A DNA stretch of 64,000 nt, taken from the NCBI GenBank assembly GCA_035771175.1, contig CM069607.1:21150001-21214000 (forward strand), read 5' to 3'. Below are positions 49,301 through 62,704 of the stretch, one piece after another. The position numbers were made by a program, and so were the translations under genes. Every line of letters begins with the position of its first letter. Position 1 is the stretch's first letter. The notes under the pieces were generated by a model, which saw nothing but the letters and a program-made list of their open reading frames with translations, was not told the DNA's origin and searched no databases. The stretch is from Paratinospora sagittata. Its lineage: Eukaryota > Streptophyta > Magnoliopsida > Ranunculales > Menispermaceae.

Positions 49301-52300
49301 ACTTTTTCGTTTTAACTCTGATTTGAGTAATTGGAAATGCGGTAGCAAGAGGAAAAGAAGATCTAAAAGTTTATTGCGTTAACTTATATTAGAATCACTA
49401 GTAACCGATCATGGTTGACTAGTTCTTTGATCATTTAAAAGCAACGGGACAAGTTAACGAAAAATAACTTAAAACACCTAGTTTACTAGATCCTTCTTTC
49501 CTCCTTCAAATACATTTTTAAATCACTAAAATCGGAGTTAAAACATAAAACGTTAGTTTCATTTGAATTTTACCTTTCGATTGCGGAAATTATACACTGT
49601 TCGGTAGACAATCAGTAAGTAAACTTTCAATTACCATGACTTTTTAGTTTTAACATGAATTTGAGTAATTCAATTTGCACTGTAAAGCAAAAGAGAAGAT
49701 CTACAAACTTGTTTGCTATAACTTACTTTTTGATCACCGATGATCGGTCAAGGTTGATTAATACTTGAAATATTGAATAGCAACGGGATCGGTTACGGGT
49801 TCCAGAAAAGTAGCTTAAAGCACATAGTTTACTACATATTCTTTTCTTCTTTCCAACTCATTAAATAACTAAAATAAGAGTTAAAACGATATCGTTAGGG
49901 TAATTTGAAGTTTACTTATCGGTTGCAGAAATGATACATCGTTTGGTAAATAATCGGTATGTAAACTTTAAATAACCATAATTTTTTCGTTTTAACTCTG
50001 ATTTGAGTAATTGGAAATGCGGTAGAAAATGGAAAAGAAGATCTAAAAGTTTATTGCGTTAACTTATATTAGAATCACTGGTAACCGATCATGGTTGACT
50101 AATTCTTTGATCATTTAAAAGCAACGGGACAAGTTAACGAAAAGTAACTTAAAGCACCTAGTTTACTAGATCCTAATTTCGTCCTTCAAATACATTTTTA
50201 AATCACTAAAATCGGAGTTAAAACAAAAAACGTTATTTTCATTTGAAATTTACCTTTCGATTGCGGAAATTATACATTGTTCAGTAAACTGTCAGTAAGT
50301 AAACTTTCGATTACCATAACTTTTTAGTTTTAACTTGAATTTGAGTAATTCAAATTCCGCTGTAAAGCGGAAGAAAAGATCGACAAACTCATTTGCTTTA
50401 ACTTACTTTTCGATCACCGATGACGGGTCAAGATTGATTAATACTTTAAATATTTAATAGCAACGGGACCGTTTACGGGTTACCGAAAAGTAACTTAAAG
50501 CACCAAGTTTACTAGATATTCTCTTCATCTTTCCAACTCATATTAAATAACTAAAATAAGTGTTGAAACGATAACGTAAGGGTAATTTGAGGTTTACTTA
50601 TCGGTTGCCGAAAGGATACATCGTTTGGTAAATAATCAGTAAGTAAACTTTAAATAACCATAACTTTTTCATTTTAACTCGGATTTGAGTAATTTGAAAT
50701 GCGGTAGAAAGAGGAAAAGAAGATCTAAAAGTTTATTGCGTTAACTTATATTAGAATCACTGGTAACCGATCATGGTTGACTAGTTCTTTGATCATTTAA
50801 TAGCAACGGGACAAGTTAACTAAAAAAAGTAACTTAAAGCACCTAGTTTACTAGATCGTTCTTTCCTCCTTCAAATACATTTTTAAATCACTAAAATCGG
50901 AGTTAAAACAAAAAACGTTAGTTTCATTTGAATTTTACCTTTCGATTGCGGAAATTATACAATGTTCGGTAAACAGTCAGTAAGTAAACTATCAATTACC
51001 ATAACTTTTTCTTTTAAACTTGAATTTGAGTAATTCAAATTGCGCTGTAAAGCGAAAGAGAAGATCTACAAACTCATTTGCTTTAACTTACTTTCCGATC
51101 ACCGATGACCGGTCAAGGTTGATTAATACTTTGAATACTTAATAGCAACGGGACCGGTTACGGGTTGCCGAAAAGTAACTTAAAGCACCTAGTTTACTAG
51201 ATATTCTTTTCTTCTTTCCAACACATTAAATAACTAAAATAAGAGTTAAAACGATATCGTTAGGGTAATTTTAAGTTTACTTATCGATTGCTGAAATGAT
51301 ACATCGTTTGGTAAATAATCGGTAAGTAAACTATAAATAACCATAATTTTTTCGTTTTAACTCTGATTTGAGTACTCGGAAATGCCGTAGAAAGAGGAAA
51401 AGAAGATCTAAAAATTTATTGCGTTAACTTATATTAAAATCACAGGTAACCGATCATGGTTGACTGGGTCTTTGATCATTTAAAAGCAACGGGACAAGTT
51501 AACGAAAAGTAACTTAAAGCACCTAGTTTACTAGATCGTAATTTCCTCATTCAAATACATTTTTAAATCACTAAAACCGGAGTTAAAACAAAAAACGTTA
51601 GTTTCATTTGAAATTTACCTTTCGATTGCGGAAATTATACATTGTTCAGTAAACAGTCAGTAAGTAAACTTTCGATTACCATAACTTTTTAGTTTTAACT
51701 TGAATTTGAGTAATTCAAATTGCGTTGTAAAGCGGAAGAAAAGATCTATAAACTCATTTGCTTTACCTTACTTTTCGATCACCGATGACCGGTCACGGTT
51801 GATTAATACTTTAAATATTAATAGCAACGAGACCGGTTACTGGTTACCGAAAAGTAACTTAAAGCACCTAGTTTACTAGATATTCTTTTCTTCTTTCAAC
51901 CTCATATTAAATAACTAAAATAAGTGTTTAAACGATAATGTAAGGGTAATTTGAGGTTTACTTATCGATTGCCGAAATGATACATCGTTTGGTAAATAAT
52001 CGGTAAGTAAACTTTAAATAACCATTACTTTTTCGTTTTAACTCTGATTTGAGTAATTGGAAATGCGGTAGAAAGAGGAAAAGAAGATCTAAAAGTTTGT
52101 TGCGTTAACTTATATTAGAATCACTGGTAACCGATCATGGTTGACTAGTTGTTTGATCATTTAAAAGCAACGGGACAAGTTAACGAAAAAAGTAACTTAA
52201 AGCACCTAGTTTACTAGATCCATCTTTCCTCCTTCAAATACATTTTTAAATCACTAAAGTCAGAGTTAAAACAAAAAACGTTAGTTTCATTTGAATTTTA

Positions 52301-54670
52301 CCTTTCGATTGCGGAAATTATACACTGTTCGGTAAACAATCAGTAAGTAAACTTTCAATTACCATAACTTTTTAGTTTTAACTTGAATTTGAGTAATTCA
52401 AATTGCACTGTAAATCAAAAGAGAAGATCTACAAACTTTTTTGCTATAACTTACTTTTTGATCACCGATGATCAGTCAAGGTTGATTAATACTTGAAATA
52501 TTGAATAGCAACGGGACCGGTTACTGGTTACCGAAAAGTAGCTTAAAGCACCTAGTTTACTAGATATTCTTTTCTTCTTTCCAACTCATTAAATAGCTAA
52601 AATAAGAGTTAAAACGATATCGTTAGGGTAATTTGAAGTTTACTTATCGGTTGCTGAAATGATACATCGTTTGGTAAATTATCGGTATGTAAACTTTAAA
52701 TAACCATAATTTTTTCGTTTTAACTCTGATTTGAGTAATTGGAAATGCCATAGAAAGTGGAAAAGAAGATGTAAAAGTTTATTGCGTTAACTTATATTAG
52801 AATCACTGGTAACCGATCAAGGTTGACTAATTCTTTGATCATTTAAAAGCAACGGGACAAGTTAACGAAAAGTAACTTAAAGCACCTAGTTTACTAGATC
52901 CTAATTTCCTCATTCAAATACATTTTTAAATCACTAAAATCGGAGTTAAAACAAAAAACGTTAGTTTCATTTGAAATTTACCTTTCGATTGTGGAAATTA
53001 TACATTGTTCAGTAAACTGTCAGCAAGTAAACTTTCGATTACCATAACTTTTTAGTTTTAACTTGAATTTGAGTAATTCAAATTGCGCTGTAAAGCGGAA
53101 GAAAAGATCGACAAACTCATTTGCTTTAACTTACTTTTCGATCACCGATGACCGGTCAAGTTTGATTAATACTTTAACTATTTAATAGCAACGGGACCGG
53201 TTACGGGTTACCGAAAAGTAGCTTCAAGCACATAGTTCACTAGATATTCATTTCTTCTTTCAAACTCATTAAATAACTAAAATAAGAGTTAAAACGATAT
53301 CGTTTGGGTAATTTGAAGTTTACTTATCGGTTGCTCAAATGATACATCGTTTGGTAAATAATCGGTATGTAAACTTTAAATAACCCTAATTTTTTCGTTT
53401 TAACTCTGATTTGAGTAATTGGAAATGCGGTAGAAAGTGGAAAAGAAGATCTAAAAATTTATTGCGTTAACTTATATTAGAATCACTGGTAACCGATCAT
53501 GGTTGACTAGTTCTTTGATCATTTAAAAGCAACGGGACAAGTTAACGAAAAGTAGCTTAAAGCAGCTAGTTTACAAGATCGTAATTTCCTCCTACAAATA
53601 CATTTTTAAATCATTAAAACCGGAGTTAAAACAAAAAACGTTAGTTTCATTCGAAATTTACCTTTCGATTGCGGAAATTATACATTGTTCAGTAAACGGT
53701 CAGTAAGTAAACTTTCGATTACCATAACTTTTTAGTTTTAACTTGAATTTGAGTAATTCAAATTGCGCTGTAAAGCGGAAGAAAAGATAGACAAACTCAT
53801 TTGCTTTAACTTACTTTTCGATCACCGATGACCGGTCAAGTTTGATTAATACTTTAAATATTTAATAGCAACGGGACCGGTTACGGGTTACCGAAAAGTA
53901 ACTTAAAGCACCTGGTTTACTAGATATTCTTTTCATCTTTCGAACTCATATTAAATAACTAAAATAAGTGTTGAAACGATAACGTAAGGGTAATTTGAGG
54001 TTTACTTATCGATTGTCGAAAGGATACATCGTTTGGTAAATAATCGGTAAGTAAACTTTAAATAACCCTAACTTTTTCGTTTTAACTCTGATTTGAGTAA
54101 TTGGAAATGCGGTAGAAAGGGGAAAAGAAGATCTAAAAGTTTATTGCGTTAACTTAGATTAGAATCACTGGTAACCGATCATGGTTGACTAGTTGTTTGA
54201 TCATTTAAAAGCAACGGGACAAGTTAACGAAAAAAGTAACTTAAAGCACCTAGTTTACTAGATTATTCTTTCCTCCTTCAAATACATTTTTAAATCACTA
54301 AAATCGGAGTTAAAACAAAATGTTAGTTCCATTCGAATTTTACTTATCGATTGCGAAATTTATACATTGTTCGGTAAACAATCAGTAAGTAAACTTTCAA
54401 TTACCATAACTTTTTAGTTTTAACTTGAATTTGAGTAATTCAAATTACGCTGTAAAGCAAAAGAGAAGATCTACAAACTCATTTTCTTTAACTTACTTTT
54501 TGATCACCGATGACTGGTGAAGGTTGATTAATACTTTAAATATTCAATAGCAACGGGACCGGTTACGGGTTACCGAAAAGTAACTTAAAGCACCTAGTTT
54601 GCTAGATATTCTTTTCTTCTTTCCAACTCATATCAAATAACTAAAATAAGTGTTGAAACGATATCGTAAG

Positions 54671-54749
54671 GGTAATTTGAAGTTTACTTATCGATTGCCG
54701 AAATGATACATCGTTTGGTAAATAATCGGTAAGTAAACTTTAAATAACC
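54671..54749. repeat. Inverted repeat (dyad) inside an A monomer, example
   Basis: The left arm 54,671-54,696 (starts GGTAATTTGAAGTTTACTTA) pairs with the right arm 54,724-54,749 (starts AATCGGTAAGTAAACTT). When the right arm is reverse-complemented, 23 of 26 positions match by hand alignment. The spacer is 27 bases. The same arrangement, with a few substitutions, occurs in A monomers throughout the window. In B the corresponding sequence keeps only a weak version. Such a dyad could extrude as a hairpin or cruciform. Confidence 0.85.
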
Positions 54750-55626
54750 ATAACTTTTTCGTTTTAACTCTGATTTGAGTAATTGGAAGTGCGGTAGAAA
54801 GAGGAAAAGAAGATCTAAAAGTTTATTGCGTTAACTTATATTAGAATCACTGGTAACCGATCATGGTTGACTAGTTCTGTGATCATTTAATAGCAACGGG
54901 ACAAGTTATCTAAAAAAAGTAACTTAAAGCACTTAGTTTCCTAGATCGTTCTTTCCTCCTTCAAATACATTTTTAAATCACTAAAATCGGAGTTAAAACA
55001 AAAAACGTTAGTTTCATTTGAATTTTACCTTTCGATTGCGGAAATTATACAATGTTCGGTAAACAGTCAGTAAGTAAACTTTAAATTACCATAACTTTTT
55101 CGTTTAAACTTGAATTTGAGTAATTCAAATTGCGCTGTAAAGCGAAAGAGAACATTTACAAACTGATTTGCTTTAACATACTTTTCGATCACCGATGACC
55201 GGCCAAGGTTTATTAATACTTTAAATACTTAATAGCAACGGGACCGGTTACGGGTTACCGAAAAGTAGCTTCAAGCACATAGTTTACTAGATATTCATTT
55301 CTTCTTTCCAACTCATTAAATAACTAAAATAAGAGTTAAAACGATATCGTTTGGGTAATTTGAAGTTTACTTATCGGTTGCTGAAATGATACATCGTTTG
55401 GTAAATAATCGGTATGTAAACTTTAAATAACCCTAATTTTTTTGTTTTAACTCTGATTTGAGTAATTGGAAATGCGGTAGAAAGTGGAAAAGAAGATCTA
55501 AAAATTTATTGCGTTAACTTATATTAGAATCACTGGTAACCGATCATGGTTGACTAGTTCTTTGATCATTTAAAAGCAACGGGACAAGTTAACGAAAAGT
55601 AACTTAAAGCAGCTAGTTTACAAGAT

Positions 55627-55927
55627 CGTAATTTCCTCCTACAAATACATTTTTAAATCATTAAAACCGGAGTTAAAACAAAAAACGTTAGTTTCATTTG
55701 AAATTTACCTTTCGATTGCGGAAATTATACATTGTTCAGTAAACAGTCAGAAAGTAAACTTTCGATTACCATAACAGCGGAAGAAAAGATCGACAAACTC
55801 ATTTGCTTTAACTTACTTTTCGATCACCGATGACCGGTCAAGTTTGATTAATACTTTAAATATTTAATAGCAACGGGACCGGTTACGGGTTACCGAAAAG
55901 TAACTTAAAGCACCTGGTTTACTAGAT
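55627..55927. repeat. Shortened B monomer (301 bp, 45-bp deletion), copy 1
   Basis: This B monomer reads CCATAACAGCGGAAG where an intact B copy has 45 more bases between CCATAAC and AGCGGAAG. The loss removes the CTTTTTAGTTTTAAC to CGCTGTAA segment, the best conserved A/B block. The monomer is therefore 301 instead of 346 bp. Confidence 0.88.
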
Positions 55928-58069
55928 ATACTTTTCATCTTTCAAACTCATATTAAATAACTAAAATAAGTGTTGAAACGATAACGTAAGGGTAATTTGA
56001 GGTTTACTTATCGATTGCCGAAAGGATACATCGTTTGGTAAATAATCGGTAAGTAAACTTTAAATAACCATAACTTTTTCGTTTTAACTCTGATTTGAGT
56101 AATTGGAAATGCGGTAGAAAGGGGAAAAGAAGATCTAAAAGTTTATTGCGTTAACTTAGATTAGAATCACTGGTAACCGATCATGGTTGACTAGTTGTTT
56201 GATCATTTAAAAGCAACGGGACAAGTTAACGAACAGTAACTTAAAGCAGCTAGTTTACAAGATCGTAATTTCCTCCTACAAATACATTTTTAAATCATTA
56301 AAACCGGAGTTAAAACAAAAAACGTTAGTTTCATTTGAAATTTACCTTTCGATTGCGGAAATTATACATCGTTCAGTAAACAGTCAGTAATTAAACTTTC
56401 GATTACCATAACTTTTTAGTTTTAACTTGAATTTGAGTAATTCAAATTGCGCTGTAAAGCGGAAGAAAAGATAGACAAACTCATTTGCTTTAACTTACTT
56501 TTCGATCACCGATGACCGGTCAAGTTTGATTAATACTTTAAATATTTAATAGCTACGGGACCGGTTACGGGTTACCGAAAAGTAACTTAAAGCACCTGGT
56601 TTACTAGATATTCTTTTCATCTTTCGAACTCATATTAAATAACTAAAATAAGTGTTAAAACGATAACGTAAGGGTAATTCGAAGTTTACTTATCGATTGC
56701 CGAAATGATACATCGTTTGGTAAATAATCGGTAAGTAAACTTAAAATAACCATAACTTTTTCGTTTTAACTCTGATTTGAGTAATTGGAAGTGCGGTAGA
56801 AAGAGGAAAAGAAGATCTAAAAGTTTATTGCGTTAACTTATATTAGAATCACTGGTAACCGATCATGGTTGACTAGTTCTGTGATCATTTAATAGCAACG
56901 GGACAAGTTAACTAAAAAAAGTAACTTAAAGCACTTAGTTTACTAGATCGTTCTTTCCTCCTTCAAATACATTTTTAAATCACTAAAATCGGAGTTAAAA
57001 CAAAAAACGTTAGTTTCATTTGAATTTTACCTTTCAATTGCGGAAATTATACAATGTTCGGTAAACAGTCAGTAAGTAAACTTTAAATTACCATAACTTT
57101 TTCGTTTAAACTTGAATTTGAGTAATTCAAATTGCGCTGTAAAGCGAAAGAGAACATCTACAAACTGATTTGCTTTAACATACTTTTCGATCACCGATGA
57201 CCGGCCAAGGTTTATTAATACTTTAAATACTTAATAGCAACGGGACCGGTTACGGGTTACCGAAAAGTAGCTTCAAGCACATAGTTTCGTAGATATTCTT
57301 TTCTTCTTTCCAACTAATTAAATAACTAAAATAAGAGTTAAAACGATATCGTTTGGGTAATTTGAAGTTTACTTATCGGTTGCTGAAATGATACATCGTT
57401 TGGTAAATAATCGGTATGTAAACTTTAAATAACCATAATTTTTTCGTTTTAACTCTGATTTGAGTAATTGGAAATGCGGTAGAAAGTGGAAAAGAAGATC
57501 TAAAAGTTTATTGTGTTAACTTATATTAGAATCACTGGTAACCGATCATGGTTGACTAATTCTTTGATCATTTAAAAGCAACGGGACAAGTTAACGAAAA
57601 GTAACTTAAAGCACCTAGTTTACTAGATCCTAATTTCCTCCTTCAAATACATTTTTAAATCACTAAAATCGGAGTTAAAACAAAAAATGTTATTTTCATT
57701 TGAAATTTACCTTTCGATTGCGGAAATTATACATTGTTCAGTAAACTGTCAGTAAGTAAACTTTCGATTACCATAACTTTTTAGTTTTAACTTGAATTTG
57801 AGTAATTCAAATTGCGCTGTAAAGTGGCAGAAAAGATCGACAAACTCATTTGCTTTAACTTACTTTTCGATCACCGATGACCGGTCAAGGTTGATTAATA
57901 CTTTAAATATTTAATAGCAACGGGACCGGTTACGGGTTACCGAAAAGTAACTTAAAGCACCTAGTTTACTAGATATTCTCTTCATCTTTCCAACTCATAT
58001 TAAATAACTAAAATAAGTGTTGAAACGAAAACGTAAGGGTAATTTGAGGTTTACTTATCGATTGCCGAA

Positions 58070-59430
58070 AGGACACATCGTTTGGTAAATAATCGGTAAG
58101 TAAACTTTAAATATCCATAACTTTTTCATTTTAACTCTGATTTGAGTAATTGGAAGTGCGGTAGAAAGAGGAAAAGAAGATCTAAAAGTTTATTGCGTTA
58201 ACTTATATTAGAATCACTGGTAACCGATCATGGTTGACTAGTTCTGTGATCATTTAATAGCAACGGGACAAGTTAACTAAAAAAAGTAACTTAAAGCACT
58301 TAGTTTACTAGATCGTTCTTTCCTCCTTCAAATACATTTTTAAATCACTTAAATCGGAGTTAAAACAAAAAACGTTAGTTTCATTTGAATTTTACCTTTC
58401 AATTGCGGAAATTATACAATGTTCGGTAAACAGTCAGTAAGTAAACTTTAAATTACCATAACTTTTTCGTTTAAACTTGAATTTGAGTAATTCAAATTGC
58501 GCTGTAAAGCGAAAGAGAACATCTACAAACTGATTTGCTTTAACATACTTTTCGATCACCGATGACCGGCCAAGGTTTATTAATACTTTAAATACTTAAT
58601 AGCAACGGGACCGGTTACGAGTTACCGAAAAGTAGCTTCAAGCACATAGTTTCGTAGATATTCTTTTCTTCTTTCCAACTCATTAAATAACTAAAATAAG
58701 AGTTAAAACGATATCGTTTGGGTAATTTGAAGTTTACTTATCGGTTGCTGAAAGGATACATCGTTTGGTAAATAATCGGTAAGTAAACTTTAAATATCCA
58801 TAACTTTTTCATTTTAACTCTGATTTGAGTAATTGGAAGTGCGGTAGAAAGAGGAAAAGAAGATCTAAAAGTTTATTGCGTTAACTTATATTAGAATCAC
58901 TGGTAACCGATCATGGTTGACTAGTTCTGTGATCATTTAATAGCAACGGGACAAGTTAACTAAAAAAAGTAACTTAAAGCACTTAGTTTACTAGATCGTT
59001 CTTTCCTCCTTCAAATACATTTTTAAATCACTTAAATCGGAGTTAAAACAAAAAACGTTAGTTTCATTTGAATTTTACCTTTCGATTGCGGAAATTATAC
59101 AATGTTCGGTAAACAGTCAGTAAGTAAACTTTAAATTACCATAACTTTTTCGTTTAAACTTGAATTTGAGTAATTCAAATTGCGCTGTAAAGCGAAAGAG
59201 AACATCTACAAACTGATTTGCTTTAACATACTTTTCGATCACCGATGACCGGCCAAGGTTTATTAATACTTTAAATACTTAATAGCAACGGGACCGGTTA
59301 CGGGTTACCGAAAAGTAGCTTCAAGCGCATAGTTTACTAGATATTCTTTTCTTCTTTCCAACTCATTAAATAACTAAAATAAGAGTTAAAACGATATCGT
59401 TTGGGTAATTTGAAGTTTACTTATCGGTTG
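58070..59430. repeat. Single-dimer tandem duplication (period 683 bp)
   Basis: About 58,070-58,750 and 58,750-59,430 share AAATATCCATAAC (58,110 and 58,793), TCACTTAAATCGG (58,346 and 59,028) and the AACATCTACAAACTG B form. The A monomer at the junction is a hybrid. Its left part, up to GGTTGCTG at 58,750, belongs to one A subtype, while AAAGGATAC onward belongs to the other. Confidence 0.82.
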
Positions 59431-62403
59431 CTGAAATGATACATCCTTTGGTAAATAATCGGTATGTAAACTTTAAATAACCCTAATTTTTTCGTTTTAA
59501 CTCCGATTTGAGTAATTGGAAATGCGGTAGAAAGTGGAAAAAAAGATCTAAAAATTTATTGCGTTAACTTATATTAGAATCACTGGTAACCGATCATGGT
59601 TGACTAGTTCTTTGATCATTTAAAAGCAACGGGACAAGTTAACGAAAAGTAACTTAAAGCAGCTAGTTTACAAGATCGTAATTTCCTCCTACAAATACAT
59701 TTTTAAATCATTAAAACAGGAGTTAAAACAAAAAACGTTAGTTTCATTTGAAATTTACCTTTCGATTGCGGAAATTATACATTGTTCAGTAAACAGTCAG
59801 TAAGTAAACTTTCAATTACCATAACTTTTTAGTTTTAACTTGAATTTGAGTAATTCAAATTGCGCTGTAAAGCGGAAGAAAAGATAGACAAACTCATTTG
59901 CTTTAACTTACTTTTCGATCATCGATGACCGGTCAAGTTTGATTAATACTTTAAATATTTAATAGCAACGGGACCGGTTACGGGTTACCGAAAAGTAACT
60001 TAAAGCACCTGGTTTACTAGATATTCTTTTCATCTTTCGAACTCATTAAATAACTAAAATAAGTGTTGAAACGATAACGTAAGGGTAATTTGAGGTTTAC
60101 TTATCGATTGCCGAAAGGATACATCGTTTGGTAAATAATCGGTAAGTAAACTTTAAATAACCATAACTTTTTCGTTTTAACTCTGATTTGAGTAATTGGA
60201 AAAGCGGTAGAAAGGGGAAAAGAAGATCTAAAAGTTTATTGCGTTAACTTAGATTAGAATCACTGGTAACCGATCATGGTTGACTAATTCTTTGATCATT
60301 TAAAAGCAACGGGACAAGTTAACGAAAAGTAACTTAAAGCACCTAGTTGACAAGATCCTAATTTCCTCCTTCAAATACATTTTTAAATCACTAAAATCGG
60401 TGTTAAAACAAAATGTTAGTTTTATTCGAATTTTACTTATCGATTGCGGAAATTATACATTGTTCGGTAAACAATCAGTAAGTAAACTTTCAATTACCAT
60501 AACTTTTTAGTTTTAACTTGAATTTGAGTAATTCAAATTGCGCTGTAAAGCAAAAGAGAAGATCTACAAACTCATTTGCTTTAACTTACTTTTCGATCAC
60601 CGATGACTGGTCAAGGTTGATTAATACTTTAAATATTTAATAGCAACGGGACCGGTTACGGGTTACCGAAAAGTAACTTAAAGCACCTAGTTTAATAGAT
60701 ATTCTTTTCTTCTTTCCGACTCATATCAAATAACTAAAATAAGTGTTGAAACGATATCGTAAGGGTAATTTGAAGTTTACTTATCGATTGCCGAAATGAT
60801 ACATCGTTTGGTAAATAATCGGTAAGTAAACTTAAAATATCCATAACTTTTTCGTTTTCACTCTGATTTGAGTAATTGGAATTGCGGTAGAAAGAGGAAA
60901 AGAAGATCTAAAAGTTTGTTGCGTTAACTTAGATTAGAATCACTGGTAACCGATCATGGTTGACTAGTTCTTCGATCATTTAAAAGCAACGGGACAAGTT
61001 AACGAAAAAAAGTAACTTAAAGCACCTAGTTTACTAGATCCTTCTTTCCTCCTTCAAATACATTTTTAAATCACTAAAATCGGAGTTAAAACAAAAAACA
61101 TTAATTTCTTTTGAATTTTACCTTTCGATTGTGGAAATTACACATTGTTCGGTAAACAATCAGTAAGTAAACTTTCAATTACCATAACTTTTTAGTTTTA
61201 ACTGGAATTTGAGTAATTCAAATTGCGCTGTAAAGCAAAAGAGAAGATCTATAAACTCATTTGCTTTAACTTACTTTTCGATCACCGATGACTGGTCAAG
61301 GTTGATTAATTCTTTAAATATTTAATAGCAACGGGACTGGTTACGGGCTACCGAAAAGTAACTTAAAGCACCTAGTTTACTAGATAGTCCTTTCTTCTTT
61401 CCAACTCATTAAATAACTAAAATAAGTGTTGAAATGATAACGTAAGGGTAATTTGAGGTTTACTTATCGATTGCCGAAAGGATACATCGTTTGGTAAATA
61501 ATCGGTAAGTAAACTTTAAATAACCATAACTTTTTCATTTTAACTCTGATTTGAGTAATTGGAAGTGCGGTAGAAAGAGGAAAAGAAGATCTAAAAGTTT
61601 ATTGCGTTAACTTATATTAGAATCACTGGTAACCGATCATGGTTGACTAGTTCTGTGATCATTTAATAGCAACGGGACAAGTTAACTTAAAAAAGTAACT
61701 TAAAGCACTTAGTTTACTAGATCGTTCTTTCCTCCTTCAAATACATTTTTAAATCACTAAAATCGGAGTTAAAACAAAAAACGTTAGTTTCATTTGAATT
61801 TTACCTTTCGATTGCGGAAATTATACAATGTTCGGTAAACAGTCAGTAAGTAAACTTTAAATTACCATAACTTTTTCGTTTAAACTTGAATTTGAGTAAT
61901 TCGAATTGCGCTGTAAAGCGAAAGAGAACATCTACAAACTGATTTGCTTTAACATACTTTTCGATCACCGATGGCCGGCCAAGGTTTATTAATACTTTAA
62001 ATACTTAATAGCAACGGGACTGGTTACGGGTTACCGAAAAGTAGCTTCAAGCACATAGTTTACTAGATATTCATTTCTTCTTTCCAACTCATTAAATAAC
62101 TAAAATAAGAGTTAAAACGATATCGTTTGGGTAATTTGAAGTTTACTTATCGGTTGCTGAAATGATACATCGTTTGGTAAATAATCGGTATGTAAACTTT
62201 TAAATAACCCTAATTTTTTCGTTTTAACTCTGATTTGAGTAATTGGAAATGCGGTAGAAAGTGGAAAAGAAGATCTAAAAATTTATTGCGTTAACTTATA
62301 TTAGAATCACTGGTAACCGATCATGGTTGACTAGTTCTTTGATCATTTAAAAGCAACGGGACAAGTTAACGAAAAGTAACTTAAAGCAGCTAGTTTACAA
62401 GAT

Positions 62404-62704
62404 CGTAATTTCCTCCTACAAATACATTTTTAAATCATTAAAACCGGAGTTAAAACAAAAAACGTTAGTTTCATTTGAAATTTACCTTTCGATTGCGGAA
62501 ATTATACATTGTTCAGTAAACAGTCAGTAAGTAAACTTTCGATTACCATAACAGCGGAAGAAAAGATCGACAAACTCATTTGCTTTAACTTACTTTTCGA
62601 TCACCGATGACCGGTCAAGTTTGATTAATACTTTAAATATTTAATAGCAACGGGACCGGTTACGGGTTACCGAAAAGTAACTTAAAGCACGTGGTTTACT
62701 AGAT
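62404..62704. repeat. Shortened B monomer (301 bp, 45-bp deletion), copy 2
   Basis: This copy has the same 45-bp deletion with identical breakpoints (CCATAACAGCGG) as the monomer at 55,627-55,927, lying 6,777 bp downstream. The offset is about ten dimers less the deletion. The shared breakpoint means one deletion event was later copied within the array. The variant is therefore tolerated and can spread. Confidence 0.88.
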
